NCBI GenBank assembly: GCA_000226015.1 | Contig: JH156741.1 | Coordinates: 6,902-36,150 of the forward strand | Direction of reading: 5' to 3' | Length of the DNA: 29,249 bases | From: Mnemiopsis leidyi | Lineage: Eukaryota; Ctenophora; Tentaculata; Lobata; Bolinopsidae | Part shown: in pieces, positions 14,001-21,672 of the stretch | Layout: every line of letters starts with the position of its first letter | Numbering within the stretch: the first letter of the stretch is position 1 | The notes under the pieces: model-generated | Told to the model about the DNA's origin: nothing | Seen by the model: the letters and a program-made list of their open reading frames with translations, nothing else | Database searches by the model: none | Program-made: the position numbers and the translations under genes

Positions 14001-17000
14001 AAATATTGCATATATAATCGCATTTATGCTTAAGTTTGCTTAGAAGGGATTTTGACAAAGCCGTGTTGACAAAAAGAGTTAGATTTTAAAGAAAAGGTTT
14101 AACGTAAATGGTAACCTTACCACGGAGGCGCGAAAAGTACAAGCGAGAGAAAAAGGAACCATATTTTTATTTTGAATCCCAAAATAGTCAGTTCAGATAT
14201 AGAATATATTGGTCTTCTACCTTCAAATCTATTCAAACTAAGAAAATGTCGACAATAACTAAAAGTTAACTGGTTGCCCGACTAAATACAATATTTAGCT
14301 TAAACCAATTTATACATAATTTTTTAACTATGATGGTAATAGAGATCGTTAATTATACTGTCAAAAGTGGCCATTTTATTATCAATTTAGACTTATACAC
14401 ACTCAAAGTAATATCAAATTTTAAATTTTATACCATTGTGAAGTTAAGGTTGTTGTTCCCAGCTCGGCCTCATATCAATCTGTAAAATGGAGATGAGAAT
14501 AGCTCTTATTGAGAGATGAGATGTTTTATCTCAATGAAATAGCCCGAATAGATAGTTAAATATACTTGGCATCGGCTTTTTTGTTTCAGTTTTTAAGAAC
14601 TCCAAATTTGCATAGCTTTTTTGCTATTTTGTGTGTTTTTGGTTTTTTATTTGAGTTTTTGGTATTTTTTCAATTCAAAATTAGATTTCTTATTATACTT
14701 GGCAATAGTTGTTACTCACCACACTGTTGACAATGTTCACGATGTTCTATAAATGCTTAATTTTCTTTCCTCGCCGCCATGTGAGCAGTGGGTTTGGTAT
14801 AATTTATGGCTTACATGACAGTCACATTGGTCTATTGATAAGTCTATGTAATCTGTCATTGTTCATTTACTCCATGTTAATTGTTAACCACTTCGTGTTT
14901 CACAGCTAACACCTAATTATCGTTGTGTACTACATAGTTTACTTAGAAAAAGGTAACTTACGAAATTTATTAAAATTCAGAACGTCTAAAATTTCAAATA
15001 CAGAAAAGCTAAAAAAGCCAAAAAATAAAAAAGTTGGCTCCTAACGGGATTCAGAAAAATGGACCCAGTAACGTTACTATATTACTAAATTCCCCCAAAC
15101 TTTCAGTCTGTGAGTTACTTGTCTTCATGAAGATTACTCCAAGTTCCTCCCTCCTCAGATTACAAGTACACCGTGCTCTTCGTGGACTACGGAAACTGCT
15201 CCGACAAAATTGACTACACGAACTTGCGAGAAATGCCCGACTTTCTCCAGGAGATCGAACCTATGTGTGTTCAGCAATGTCATCTTGCTGGCATAATGCC
15301 GCCTGATCTTGCTGGTGCGTGATAAGATTCATTCTCCGAGTTCTACGATAAAAACTAAGACAGATAAGCCGTTCTTAATTCCCATTTTATAACAAGTGCA
15401 CTACTAACACCTATTGTTTTGCTTGGCTTTGTTTTTAAACACAGTGTTTAGCCATATTGTCTTAAAGACACTGGTTAGATATAACATTTATAACATGTTC
15501 AGAACATTGGGACCCGTCCACGATAGAAGCTCTATGGGACTTGGTTTCGGACAAAGAGTTGAAAATCACGGTCCAGGACCTTCAAAACGGAGTGTACGGG
15601 GTTGTGCTGCAGCTCAAAGAAGGACATAATGAGATCAACATCAACGAAAAACTTATTGAAATGGGACTAGCTATTCGTCATCATGGTAAACTATTAATTA
15701 AATTAAGAGGTGTTACATGTGAATTTTCTAATATCAATTGGTAAACCTCTATTCATGAATTATTTAGATTTTCTGCCTTACAAGCTTTCCAGACTCATCA
15801 ATCTTCTTTCAGTCGAATCAGCTGAGCCTATGAAGGAGCTGTGCACTTCGCCAACACGCTTCAACTCACCTTCAGCTTTCCACGAACCTGTCTCTTCGCC
15901 AACTTCCGCCACAAAACCACCACACCGAAAATCCCGCAACAGAACGCCACCCTCCACTCGCCCGCCTGGATCCTTTGGGAACTCAGGTCTCATGAACCAA
16001 CCTAAAACATCCCCTATCTCAAGAAACCGAAATCAATCGTCTTCCTCCGACGAAGAACCCTTAGTTGGCCGACCTCCTTCCTTTGAGAGTGTTCGTCAGC
16101 CCATCGCCCAACCAAGTAACTCTGGATACTCATTCGGCGATACCAGCGCTAAGGGCAGAGGAAACGTGTTCGGGGGCATGCCTCATGGAGGAAGCTTTGG
16201 CAGGTTCGGATAGTTAGTGTAGACTGTAGAGGGGGCGAATATTGTTGTTTTAGTAACTCTTCTGTAAGGTTTTGAGTGGACTTATCAAATCTATATCTTA
16301 CTTATATTTCGTATTCCTCTTTGGACATAACTAATTCAAATTAATTGCTTTATATTTATGGTAATGAGAATATCTCATACAGGCTATGTTGAGCTTATTC
16401 AAGTATTCAAAAAGTTCAGCATCTTTTTATCAAAATTAATTTCACCATTTATCATTTTCATTATGCTTTGTGTTCTATAACAATCGATGTTATAACTTTT
16501 TGAGATCTTTCTTATTTGGCGACTTCGCTCTCTATCCTTATCCATCTATTTCTCGCTACAAATCAAGTATCTTATCGTAGCACTCATCGTTTCAATCTAC
16601 TTTCAACATAAGTTGATATTCTCTACCAACACTAGCTATGTCTCCAGTGAACCTGAAGCTGGTTACGATCACTCAAGAAACGAGGAGCCACAGCCATCTG
16701 ATCTGGACAACCGGAGCAGAGATACATCTGATCTGGACAACCGGAGCCGAGATACATCTGATCCGGACAAATGGAAGCGAGATCGATTTGTTGAAGTCGA
16801 GTCAGAGTTATCTCCTCCGAACTTTAAGATATCGTTCAAAGATTTGACCGAGACTTCAGAAAGCATGTTGGTTTTTTGTTATTTAAAGTTACGAGTTTCT
16901 CTGACTGTAAATTGTACATGCATTATACGATACAAACACATTCGATTGTGGTGATGCATATGGTTAAAAGTTATTACTAATTTACCTATTTACAACACAA

Positions 17001-20000
17001 TATATCAGCCCCCTCGATAAACGTGCGGCGATTATCAGTCCCTCTACATTCGTCCCGGGAAAGCAACCGTCAGAAAGGAAAATCTTAAAAGCTAGATCTT
17101 CCTTGGACAAACCTCCTCCATCCTTTGTTGAACTCGATCGAGAACGTGAGCTAGGTTATTTTTTTCTTCCCTTTTCAGTAACGTCAAATTTTCGAATGAT
17201 TTTTCTTCCCAATCTTTTAAAAAACGCCTCTAAAAATGCTGCCAACACGATAATGTGGTGCAAATCGAGTGCAAATTTGCCATTGCGACCTGCCGTCATT
17301 TTTAATTGTACACTCATACAGCGATAGCAATTTCGCTGTAGATGCGAAAAAACCAGAAGATCCATGTCCATTGAATTGATGCGGTATTTCACATTTTGTC
17401 ACTTCCTCCTAAGATCACAGCGGGGATGTCCAAGTTGTCGTTACAAGTTGCGATCCCAGTATGTGTGGAATAATGGCAACTTGATTATGCTAGTTACGGT
17501 CGGGTCTTAATTTATAAACTTGAACCCCTAAAATCGGTACCACCTCAGGTTTAACAGGTAAATCAGAAAGTACAGACCAGTCCGAGGGGAGGAGCGATGG
17601 GAAAACTCTCTCTTCCAGTGTTGATGTAATCAGTGATGGAGCAGACAGTGGCAATCTTTCCGCTGAAAACGGCCCGGGTAAATGTTGTGTAGTCAGCGCT
17701 GTAAGTCCTGCAGTTAGTGATGAAAGTGCTGTAGACAGTGCTGTTAGTGATGTAGTCGGTGCTGCAAATGCTACAGCTGTATATTTCGAACTTGCCGGTT
17801 ACAAGTTTAAAGATTTCCTGCTCCTATTTCACGCTCTTTACAAGAATTATTGATAGATAATTGTTTGAAAACCGACCAACACATCCACTCAGCGGCACAC
17901 TCACGCTTTTTCAGATCTACAACCCGGAACTCACGAAGACATGGAAGGTCTTGAAGGAAAAGAAGGAGAAGAAGAGTTAGGAGAGGCTACAGATGTGACA
18001 GACCGGGAGGAACCTCCCAGTGCTGAGTCTGAGTCTCTGACCGCCAAACTTCGGGAGATTCTCTACGATCCTAGGAGTTATTCGCTGGGAGATTTAACTG
18101 AAGAGAGTGTCTACAAAGATTATCAGGTTTGGACAACTTTTCTTGGCCCGAGAGTACTTAAAAAATGTAATTGTGGTCGGAATACCAGTCTTACTTTCCT
18201 GATACATTAATCTCCCCAAGTTAACAGCATCACCAACACAGAAGGGTGAAGTTACCAGACTGCAGACAGAGGGAATTCCAGAGAACGCCAGATTGCTTCC
18301 TGTCATCGTGAACCATGTAGAATCCCCCGATTTGTTCTGTGTGTCGCCCCTCAACAAGAAGCACATCGATGTCCTGAACGTGAGTTTTTAAACGCTAAAG
18401 TTCTAGATTTTCTGATTCGCTGGTTTTTGTCCGCAGCTAATCTCACAGTTTGAGTAAAATTAAAACATTGATTGAAACATTGACATATGGTCTCCTGATA
18501 TCTTTCCACCCATGTCTTGTCTTACCCAGCCCTGTCTTTGTTTCACCCGACTTTTTCTGACAAACGAAATTTTAATTCAATATCTTTGAAATTTTAGATT
18601 GTTCGGTTGTAACTATATCGCTTTCGTCTAGAATTGAACGTTATTTTGCGGTTTAGAATTATTTTTTCCCTTCAGAAAAGTAGAAACTGATGCGGTTTTC
18701 TGTTAGAAACTGATGTTTCGGTTAGAAAATAATGTTTGGGTTAACAATGATATTTCAGTCTACATATCGATGTGATGTTTCGGATAGAAACTGATGTTTT
18801 TCGGTCAAAAAATAGATGGCCGCAGAAAAGTCGCATCTAACCGAAAAATACTTCTGTCTTCTGCCGAAATTTTTGAAATCATCCTACCAGTTGAAAAAAC
18901 GTTTTTGCACCTATGGTCTTTGTTGCACCCCTACCTTTATTTCATTCCTGCCTTTGTTTTACGCCTGTCTTTGTTTTACCCCTGCTTTTGTTTTACCCCT
19001 GTCTTTGTTTTACCCCTGTCTTTGTTTTAACCCTGTCTTTGTATCACCACAACACAAATATAACTGATTTTCCTGCAGGCAATGACAGCTAGTCTTACAC
19101 AGCTGTACTCCAAGAAATCCCAGTTCACGCCCGGAGACAAAGTCTCTCAAAACGAGGGTGGGAATATCCGTGAAGGAGTAGTTCTGAAAGTCAACCTCAA
19201 CCTTCTCCAGATTCGGTGGGAGGGCTCAGCCTCCGAACTCTGGGTCCAGAGTGACTTAGTAGAGAAAATTCCATCTAGACTTTCCAAGATGATATCTAAT
19301 AAACTCGCCGTGAACTCGTGTAAGATCGAGTTCGAGAAGGGCGAGTTCTGTGTAGCTCTATACACGTGTCCAGCCGGCAGTGTATCCTGGTATCGAGCTA
19401 TCGTCCTGGACACCCACCGCAAAGGGAGCACTAAGAAGGTCTACAAGTACACCGTCCTGTTTGTTGACTACGGCAATGTGGAAGTGGTGAACGTCCAACA
19501 CGTTCGTCCGCTTCCCACCAAGTTCTCGAAACTCCCAGCTCAGTCCATACCATGCTCCCTGCCGGAGGTACAAGCTCTGTCGCCCGACGAAGTGAAGACG
19601 ATTACCGAGGACGAGGACGATGAGGGAACGTTTGAGTCCGACAGCGAGGACGATTCTCCCATCACAAGATGTTCGTACTCTCGGGAAGCTCGCGAGGCTT
19701 TCTCTAATCTGATCCTAAACGAGCGTGTTTATTTGAACGTACAGGGGGACGTAGTGCCGATGTTCTACGGATACAGGAAGGATGTGGAAGTGTCTGATGA
19801 GAACGCTCTAGAACAGTTCTACAACACTTCACTTCCAGTCTCCATTATAGACAGAGTTGACGATAAGCCGGTCAATATCGCTGATGAGTTTGTCAAGGAG
19901 GGGTATGCTGAGAGGATTCTGAACTTGGACTGCGGTGTGGATCCTGGCGATCTAGATCCGACGTCCAGTGCGGCGTTGGAAGACAGAATGAAAAACCTGC

Positions 20001-21097
20001 AAGAAAAACTCGATAAATTGGACATGGGGAGGATCAGTCCTCTAAACATTCCCACTCCCAACAGCGAACTTTCCAGTGACATTGACACCACATCAGAACT
20101 TTCCTCTTTCGATCCCATGTCTGAAGACTTCAACAGCGAGACCAATCTAGCAGACCATGATAAAGATGACGTTGGGGTGGCGGTGTACGGTCAGAAACTG
20201 GAGAGAAGAACTCTCTGTAGATTCTTCAGTCGAGGAAGAACGTGTTACAAGGGTAGTAAGTGTCGCTATCTTCATCAGAAGAAGTCAGACTTCCATTCTC
20301 TTCAGTCCGAACAAGCCATGGTAACTCAAACCAACAACAAACCCCCATCTCCGACAAACGACATGCCGGTTATAGTCCAGATCACCTCAGTTCTGACTCC
20401 CTTCCACTTCTGGGCCCAGATCCTGCCCCACGACATAAATCCTGGAGCAATCGAGCAGGGCAGTTGTGTGGCGGACCCTCTCTCCGACCTGACCAGGAAG
20501 ATGAACTCTCTGTACCGGTACAAGGGTTACCGAGAGACAAAGTATTACCCGGCTATAGGGGAGATCGTAGCAGTGAAGAGTCAGGCCGGGAACGCAGATA
20601 ATTACAGGAGATCACGTGTCACTGAGACTGATGAAGTTGGGGAAGGAATGTGCAGAGTGTTTCATCTTGACTATGGAACATTCGAGATCGTCCATGAAAA
20701 GTCCCTGCGTGTCATGGACCCGGATTTTATCAAGGAACTTCCCTTTCAAGCTCAGGAGATGTTGTTAGCTGATGTGCGACCTGCTTACCCAATAAGTTCA
20801 GAGCCAGTCTATGTGGGTTCTGAGAGGATTAGTAACGAAAGAGAAGCTACCGCAGCCCGGAACTTCTTCTTGGAGAGAGTAACGGGAAAGTGGATGATAG
20901 CTAAAGTGATAGAGAGACGACCAGGGGGTCCGCTCTGTGTGCACCTGTGGGATTGCAGTACGGACAACTACGTCAGCTTGAACAAGGAGCTGGTGAAGGA
21001 AGGGTTCGCGGAGACCGTCTACCAACTTCCAGACGAACTCACTACAGACTGCGGAACCATGGCCAGCACCAGTTACCAGACAGCTTACAGCGATTGA
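1674..21097 (+). CDS. Multi-Tudor protein with coiled-coil N-terminus and CCCH finger (19 exons)
   Basis: Exons: 1674-1822, 2126-2240, 2440-2548, 2685-2965, 5002-5058, 5218-5469, 5678-5725, 5860-6172, 6244-6359, 6494-6623, 15159-15314, 15503-15685, 15813-16203, 16636-16866, 17009-17145, 17549-17677, 17915-18126, 18221-18379, 19079-21097. Total 5187 nt, 1728 aa, with all 18 junctions in phase. Residues 1-120 are charged and coiled-coil-like; 125-440 are S/P/Q-rich and disordered. Tudor 1 spans ~442-636 (FVDYGN at 531-536). A P/S-rich linker ending in RG/FG-type sequence follows (637-766). Tudor 2 lies at ~1025-1385 (FVDYGN at 1184-1189), a CCCH finger at 1436-1455, and Tudor 3 at ~1484-1710 (FHLDYGT at 1584-1590). 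The F-x-D-Y-G-N motif forms the aromatic cage that binds symmetric dimethylarginine in the TDRD family, which scaffolds Piwi/piRNA granules. That germline role is inferred from the family. Weakest joints: exon 13 to 14 and the GTTGGT donors. The gene could instead be two tandem genes split at 16213. Confidence 0.8.
1841..2023. repeat. (CTGT)n tetranucleotide microsatellite
   Basis: A long, nearly pure CTGT/GACA array with a few interruptions, starting about 20 bases after the proposed donor of Tudor-gene exon 1 (1823). It leaves open frames on both strands because the 4-bp unit contains no stop, so those ORFs are artefacts. Confidence 0.95.
3125..3343. mobile_element. MITE-like element with ~39-bp terminal inverted repeats
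   Basis: The left arm 3125-3163 begins AATTAGGAACGGTATTC. The right arm 3305-3343 is its reverse complement with only about two mismatches, ending GAATACCGTTCCTAATT. The ~140-bp core has no ORF. The ends are compatible with an AATT target duplication, but that motif is palindromic and cannot be told from the terminal repeat. It lies in Tudor-gene intron 4. Confidence 0.85.
3621..4929. mobile_element. Non-autonomous DNA transposon or foldback element
   Basis: The outer arms (3621-3673 and ~4843-4929) are inverted relatives: the left reads GGGACCGGACGCTACGGC and the right, reversed, GGGTATAGGACGCTGCGGC. Both continue into ACGGTACGA and GAGCTTTTCA. A second inverted pair is 4302-4373 versus 4779-4848, sharing CGGCGGAGCCA and GATACGGCGGAGT. 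The ACGCTACGGCGGA motif recurs several times near the ends. There is no transposase-like ORF. I could not define a target-site duplication. It lies in Tudor-gene intron 4. Confidence 0.7.
3690..4292. mobile_element. Nested inverted-repeat unit inside the larger element
   Basis: ACAACTGCGCC occurs at the left ends (3690-3704 and 3779-3794) and its complement GGCGCAGTTGT at the right ends (4188-4203 and 4279-4292). This gives two concentric inverted pairs: inner 3779-4203 and outer 3690-4292. It looks either like one element with duplicated ends or an insertion of one copy into another. Confidence 0.65.
6985..7215. repeat. Repeat family copy A, first half, with 29-bp minisatellite
   Basis: TGTTAATGTTGATAAGTTGA starts at 7036, 7062, 7091 and 7120, with a diverged copy at 7149, giving a 29-bp period (the first spacing is 26). 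It is followed by GAGCACATCC and CTGCCGCGCCAGCT. The same order of motifs occurs at 13495-13745, so the two loci are diverged copies of one repeat. Confidence 0.85.
7560..7790. repeat. Cluster of short inverted GACCATG/CATGGTC motifs
   Basis: TCATGGTCATGGTCAAATTGG is mirrored by CATTTGACCATG, which recurs twice, with CATAGTCATAGTC nearby. The stretch can fold on itself in several ways. It has no recognisable coding content and may be transposon debris. Confidence 0.5.
7871..8182. mobile_element. Tc1/mariner-type MITE with TA flanks
   Basis: The left end is TAGGGTGGGCCAATAAAACC and the right end, read inverted, is CAGGGTGGGCCAAAAAAGG. Both are flanked by TA (7869-7870 and 8183-8184), the target duplication typical of Tc1/mariner elements. 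The element is 312 bp with no transposase ORF, so it is non-autonomous. It lies between the 29-bp minisatellite and the 3' end of the nested receptor gene. Confidence 0.85.
8448..11741 (-). CDS. LDLa-repeat, LGR-like seven-transmembrane receptor (single exon)
   Basis: An uninterrupted frame of 1097 codons from the first in-frame ATG (11741). A second ATG at 11663 gives a better signal peptide (MVWLLLQSILSISFLYS) and may be the true start. The ~700-residue ectodomain is Cys-rich with about six LDL-receptor class A modules of varying integrity. The clearest are LCDGSKDCKDNSDE (near 10580), CNLVDDCGDGSDESRC (near 9770) and CDQIIHCLDLSDEC (near 9665), which keep the acidic Ca-binding signature. 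I find no leucine-rich repeats. The 7TM part (~700-1065) has LGR/relaxin-receptor signatures: GDFLVGIYL in TM2, SEISLFAMTVLSVIRAL in TM3 (VIRA in place of DRY), MIVLTDFLCWIPF in TM6 and PINSVLNPLLYD in TM7. The tail is short (~30 aa). It is probably a plasma-membrane receptor; ligand and G protein are unknown. It sits inside a Tudor-gene intron on the opposite strand. Confidence 0.9.
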   Translation of the reverse strand: MALEICGLKSHHFLIVSFYFCLYYTKMVWLLLQSILSISFLYSNSKSHSPAECEIKAVNGVLMYVCESFANIPENYLDVRVPMKCINTDEFYEVFWRFYGRYIYISVDILCSDDPYFYQACAVKAIRQKYDPQNLNLDQDLMGIASLSGQFPCGFLCLEERVSSTSVTLRTDEVCGANHVCLNSVLIEETSCSEKADKQCDMVCGSPTCLDESFCNGLSYGLWCDNHTQYVPVPRICDRTPNCQDLMDESICQVDNEIARTCQYLIDGEIEREITIPLFNFTRCRPIAHYQHASILFHYCDDFLDQTNCSDTSRVGLHCPIQGFMSTVARQVICSNTKQYFGSYNYRLSIPAICDDNLDKACVNASRSCVVHKHQLCDGSKDCKDNSDEAGLYCQFMTDQYCVRRFVSEELEKNTNISIPITWVHDGISDCINGEDEMDEWPTCGHGRTFRLNDRLNRSCSEVFLCSGSNGFIEFSRLCDKIDSCGNENQICLKSRDQPTIMQHAFRSDNEAVILLYCLEGLRSILDLKNESCVHQKFTPSEKEIFGKNSSLNIWTPKTKRDCRHFYGELYVFLSCLQMCTNSRCPLKLEKEIRPDLCHGHLTSNQVLSVDVHGNMIVLFKNSKTHQLHNDIFICNSSSICLTYDKVCNLVDDCGDGSDESRCDNHFQCEASREYIPLNQKCDQIIHCLDLSDECNDSCGDTIINSSIGLKSMAWFIGSLAILLNFYSLVKNMYSLHSCRSEAAFITNSLVILISFGDFLVGIYLTLLAFFDFYYGSQHCKMQTEWLTSISCVTLGIINSLGSEISLFAMTVLSVIRALGSVKNKFSLPRDRSRKSVVTMILITFIVFLICILISYWPMVKSFEDYFVNGIRYEKSNSLLLGCPGKRKHMSILREYFGRMRLTGRQLNWSQIDGLMSSMFSNDYGGIEKETLSFYGNDPVCVFMYFVRMDDPQRYFSLAILILNSMCFIIITVSYFAIAAASQNSIKTLKAVQSENKTQNTAAEQTNARLQRVVHMIVLTDFLCWIPFTFTCWFHFLGVVDAKPWYPTFSILFLPINSVLNPLLYDKSITGAINSIFVRSKTKIFDKLRNQRSHRAE
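11950..12320. repeat. Repeat family copy A, second half
   Basis: This stretch shares, in order, TATCAAGTAG, TCGCATTTATGC, AAAGCCATGTTGATAAAA, GGGTTTAACGTAA and GACGCGAAA with 13960-14160. The first halves of the same repeat are at 6985-7215 and 13495-13745. The receptor gene therefore lies between the two halves of copy A, while copy B is close to contiguous. Confidence 0.7.
12321..13020. other. Intronic stretch with no supported gene
   Basis: It contains one 68-codon ORF (12352-12558) with a hydrophobic middle and no homology I recognise. Unplaced sequence around 12560-13010 looks like decayed mobile-element DNA but has no diagnostic motif. Confidence 0.4.
13021..13262. repeat. 48-bp polypyrimidine minisatellite
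   Basis: Five copies of a C/T-only unit starting TCCCTCTACCTCACCCCCTC begin at 13061, 13105, 13153, 13201 and 13249 (spacings 44, 48, 48, 48). A few purines (A or G) per unit interrupt an otherwise pure pyrimidine strand. The open reading frame across it is a by-product of composition. Confidence 0.9.
13495..13745. repeat. Repeat family copy B, first half, with 15-bp minisatellite
   Basis: TGTTAATGTTGATAG (15 bp, some units with TGTTTATG) is repeated about seven times from 13531 to 13640. It is followed by GTGTCCAA, AAGCACATCC and CTGCCGCGCCAGCT as in copy A. The unit differs from copy A (15 versus 29 bp), so the array was re-expanded independently after duplication. Confidence 0.85.
13772..13840. 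repeat. 26-bp tandem repeat, 2.6 copies
   Basis: AAAAATGTTAAACTAACTCATCCGAT is present twice in full and once partially, with almost no divergence, which implies a recent duplication. Confidence 0.9.
13960..14160. repeat. Repeat family copy B, second half
   Basis: Matches 11950-12320 through the motif series TATCAAGTAG, TCGCATTTATGC, AAAGCCGTGTTGAC, GGTTTAACGTAA and GCGCGAAAA. The central ~100 bp of copy A is missing here. Confidence 0.65.
14161..15158. other. Rest of intron 10, no gene seen
   Basis: AT-rich with T-runs. The only ORF, about 66 codons at 14709-14909, has no recognisable features. The last ~35 bases form the pyrimidine-rich acceptor region of exon 11. Confidence 0.5.
16204..16635 (+). 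other. Tudor-gene intron 13 / alternative 3' end
   Basis: The proposed donor is GGCAG|GTTCGG and the acceptor CACTAG|CTATG (a second acceptor CTCCAG 11 nt later is in the same phase). If unspliced, the frame reaches TAG at 16211-16213, four codons after the boundary. No AATAAA is seen in the interval, which favours splicing over a genuine end here. Confidence 0.5.
16695..16784 (+). repeat. 30-bp tandem repeat inside Tudor-gene exon 14
   Basis: Three copies of CATCTGATCTGGACAACCGG-type units start at 16695, 16725 and 16755. They encode the ten-residue repeat SDLDNRSRDT, the last copy diverged to SDPDKWKRDR. The repeat lies in a disordered acidic-basic linker before Tudor 2. Confidence 0.85.
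17678..17853 (+). other. Open-frame extension of Tudor-gene exon 16 into its intron
   Basis: Past the donor CCCGG|GTAAAT the frame stays open for 58 codons to TGA at 17851-17853. It reads as an Ala/Val/Ser/Asp-rich pattern with repeated SAVS and GTGCTG units. Splicing from 17677 to 17915 restores the long frame; retention would give a truncated isoform lacking Tudor 2 and 3. Confidence 0.4.
18690..18805. repeat. Degenerate repeat of GTTAGAAACTGATGTTTCG
   Basis: Four to five diverged copies of a ~20-35-bp unit containing TAGAAACTGATGTTTCGG lie in Tudor-gene intron 18. No coding content. Confidence 0.6.
18905..19045. repeat. 17-bp pyrimidine-rich minisatellite before exon 19
   Basis: About six copies of CCTGTCTTTGTTTTACC lie just upstream of the acceptor of exon 19 (19079), with isolated relatives near 18510-18550. 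Because the unit is pyrimidine-rich it supplies many T/C tracts close to the 3' splice site. Confidence 0.85.
20216..20275 (+). other. CCCH zinc finger of the Tudor protein
   Basis: The 20 residues CRFFSRGRTCYKGSKCRYLH fit C-x8-C-x5-C-x3-H exactly, the canonical RNA-binding CCCH spacing. It sits in an acidic/Ser-rich linker between Tudor 2 and Tudor 3 (residues 1436-1455). Confidence 0.93.
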
Positions 21098-21668
21098 TAG
21101 GATCAGTTTTAGAGGCGACAACATTGGTTGCGTTTATCGGTGATTTTTCTGACTTTGGATTTGAATATTCTATTTCCTGACACATGAAAATGATAATTCT
21201 TCTCTTCTTTTTCTAAATTTCACAAAACATTTTCAACGTTAAACCTCCATTCAATCAACGCTCATGATTACCGGATTATTTTAATATGACTTTTTAGAGA
21301 CTCTGTTTACAAATTATGGTCATATGTTTATATTTGATGTGTTAATGGATAATTCATAATTGTTTTTAAATTGTCAATGAAAATTTTAATTTACTGGAGC
21401 AGCGTGTTTTGTTGTGCAGACTGACAATGACTTTCTAAGTCGTTTATTGTTTAAATATTCCTCGATCTATATAATATTTCTTCCTTGATTATCTAATTTA
21501 TATATTGCTGTTGATTTTTACGGCTTTTTTTCATGACCTGAGGCTTTAGTGACGTTCAGTCTGTTGTTAATAATTAAATCAGCAGGATAAGAATCATAAT
21601 CAGTACCTTGCTAGGTATGAGTTTTGTTTGGAATTTACTGAAATTTGGCAGAGAATGAAACTCCTGCA
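21098..21668 (+). other. Tudor 3' UTR and Pol kappa upstream region
   Basis: AT-rich. The ATTAAA at 21573-21578 is the best polyadenylation-signal candidate for the Tudor gene, only ~90 bp before the Pol kappa start. An acceptor-like TTTGGCAG ends at 21651. Confidence 0.5.
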
Positions 21669-21672
21669 ATGA
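21655..21672 (+). promoter_or_regulatory. Five-codon upstream ORF overlapping the Pol kappa start
   Basis: ATG AAA CTC CTG CAA TGA ends in a TGA that overlaps the proposed Pol kappa ATG (ATGA, 21669-21672). If the mRNA begins at or before 21652 this minimal uORF would be translated first and could throttle or reinitiate at the main start. Confidence 0.4.

Larger units (their letters stand above)
6624..15158 (+). other. 8.5-kb intron 10 of the Tudor gene, inside Tudor domain 1
   Basis: The donor is CCAG|GTAAAC and the acceptor TCCTCAG|ATTACAAG. It splits the Tudor fold between the WYRA strand (exon 10) and the YTVLFVDYGN strand (exon 11). All other introns of this gene are under ~2.1 kb, and most are 70-450 bp. 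The intron contains a receptor gene on the other strand, a TA-flanked MITE, two related minisatellite loci and a polypyrimidine array. Within 6624-6985 and 7220-7560 I see nothing else. Confidence 0.85.

Noticed and set aside
14709..14909. Hydrophobic 66-codon ORF
   Set aside because: T-rich intron sequence gives hydrophobic codons by chance; no supporting signals.
16213..16636. Splitting the Tudor locus into two tandem genes
   Set aside because: Exon 14 has no in-frame ATG start of its own, and AG|C joins it in phase to exon 13; no polyadenylation signal was seen between. Kept only as an alternative isoform.
18794..19067. Two overlapping ORFs with repeated Phe-Leu-Tyr-Pro-type segments
   Set aside because: Produced by the 17-bp intronic minisatellite; the region is bounded by good splice sites of the Tudor gene.
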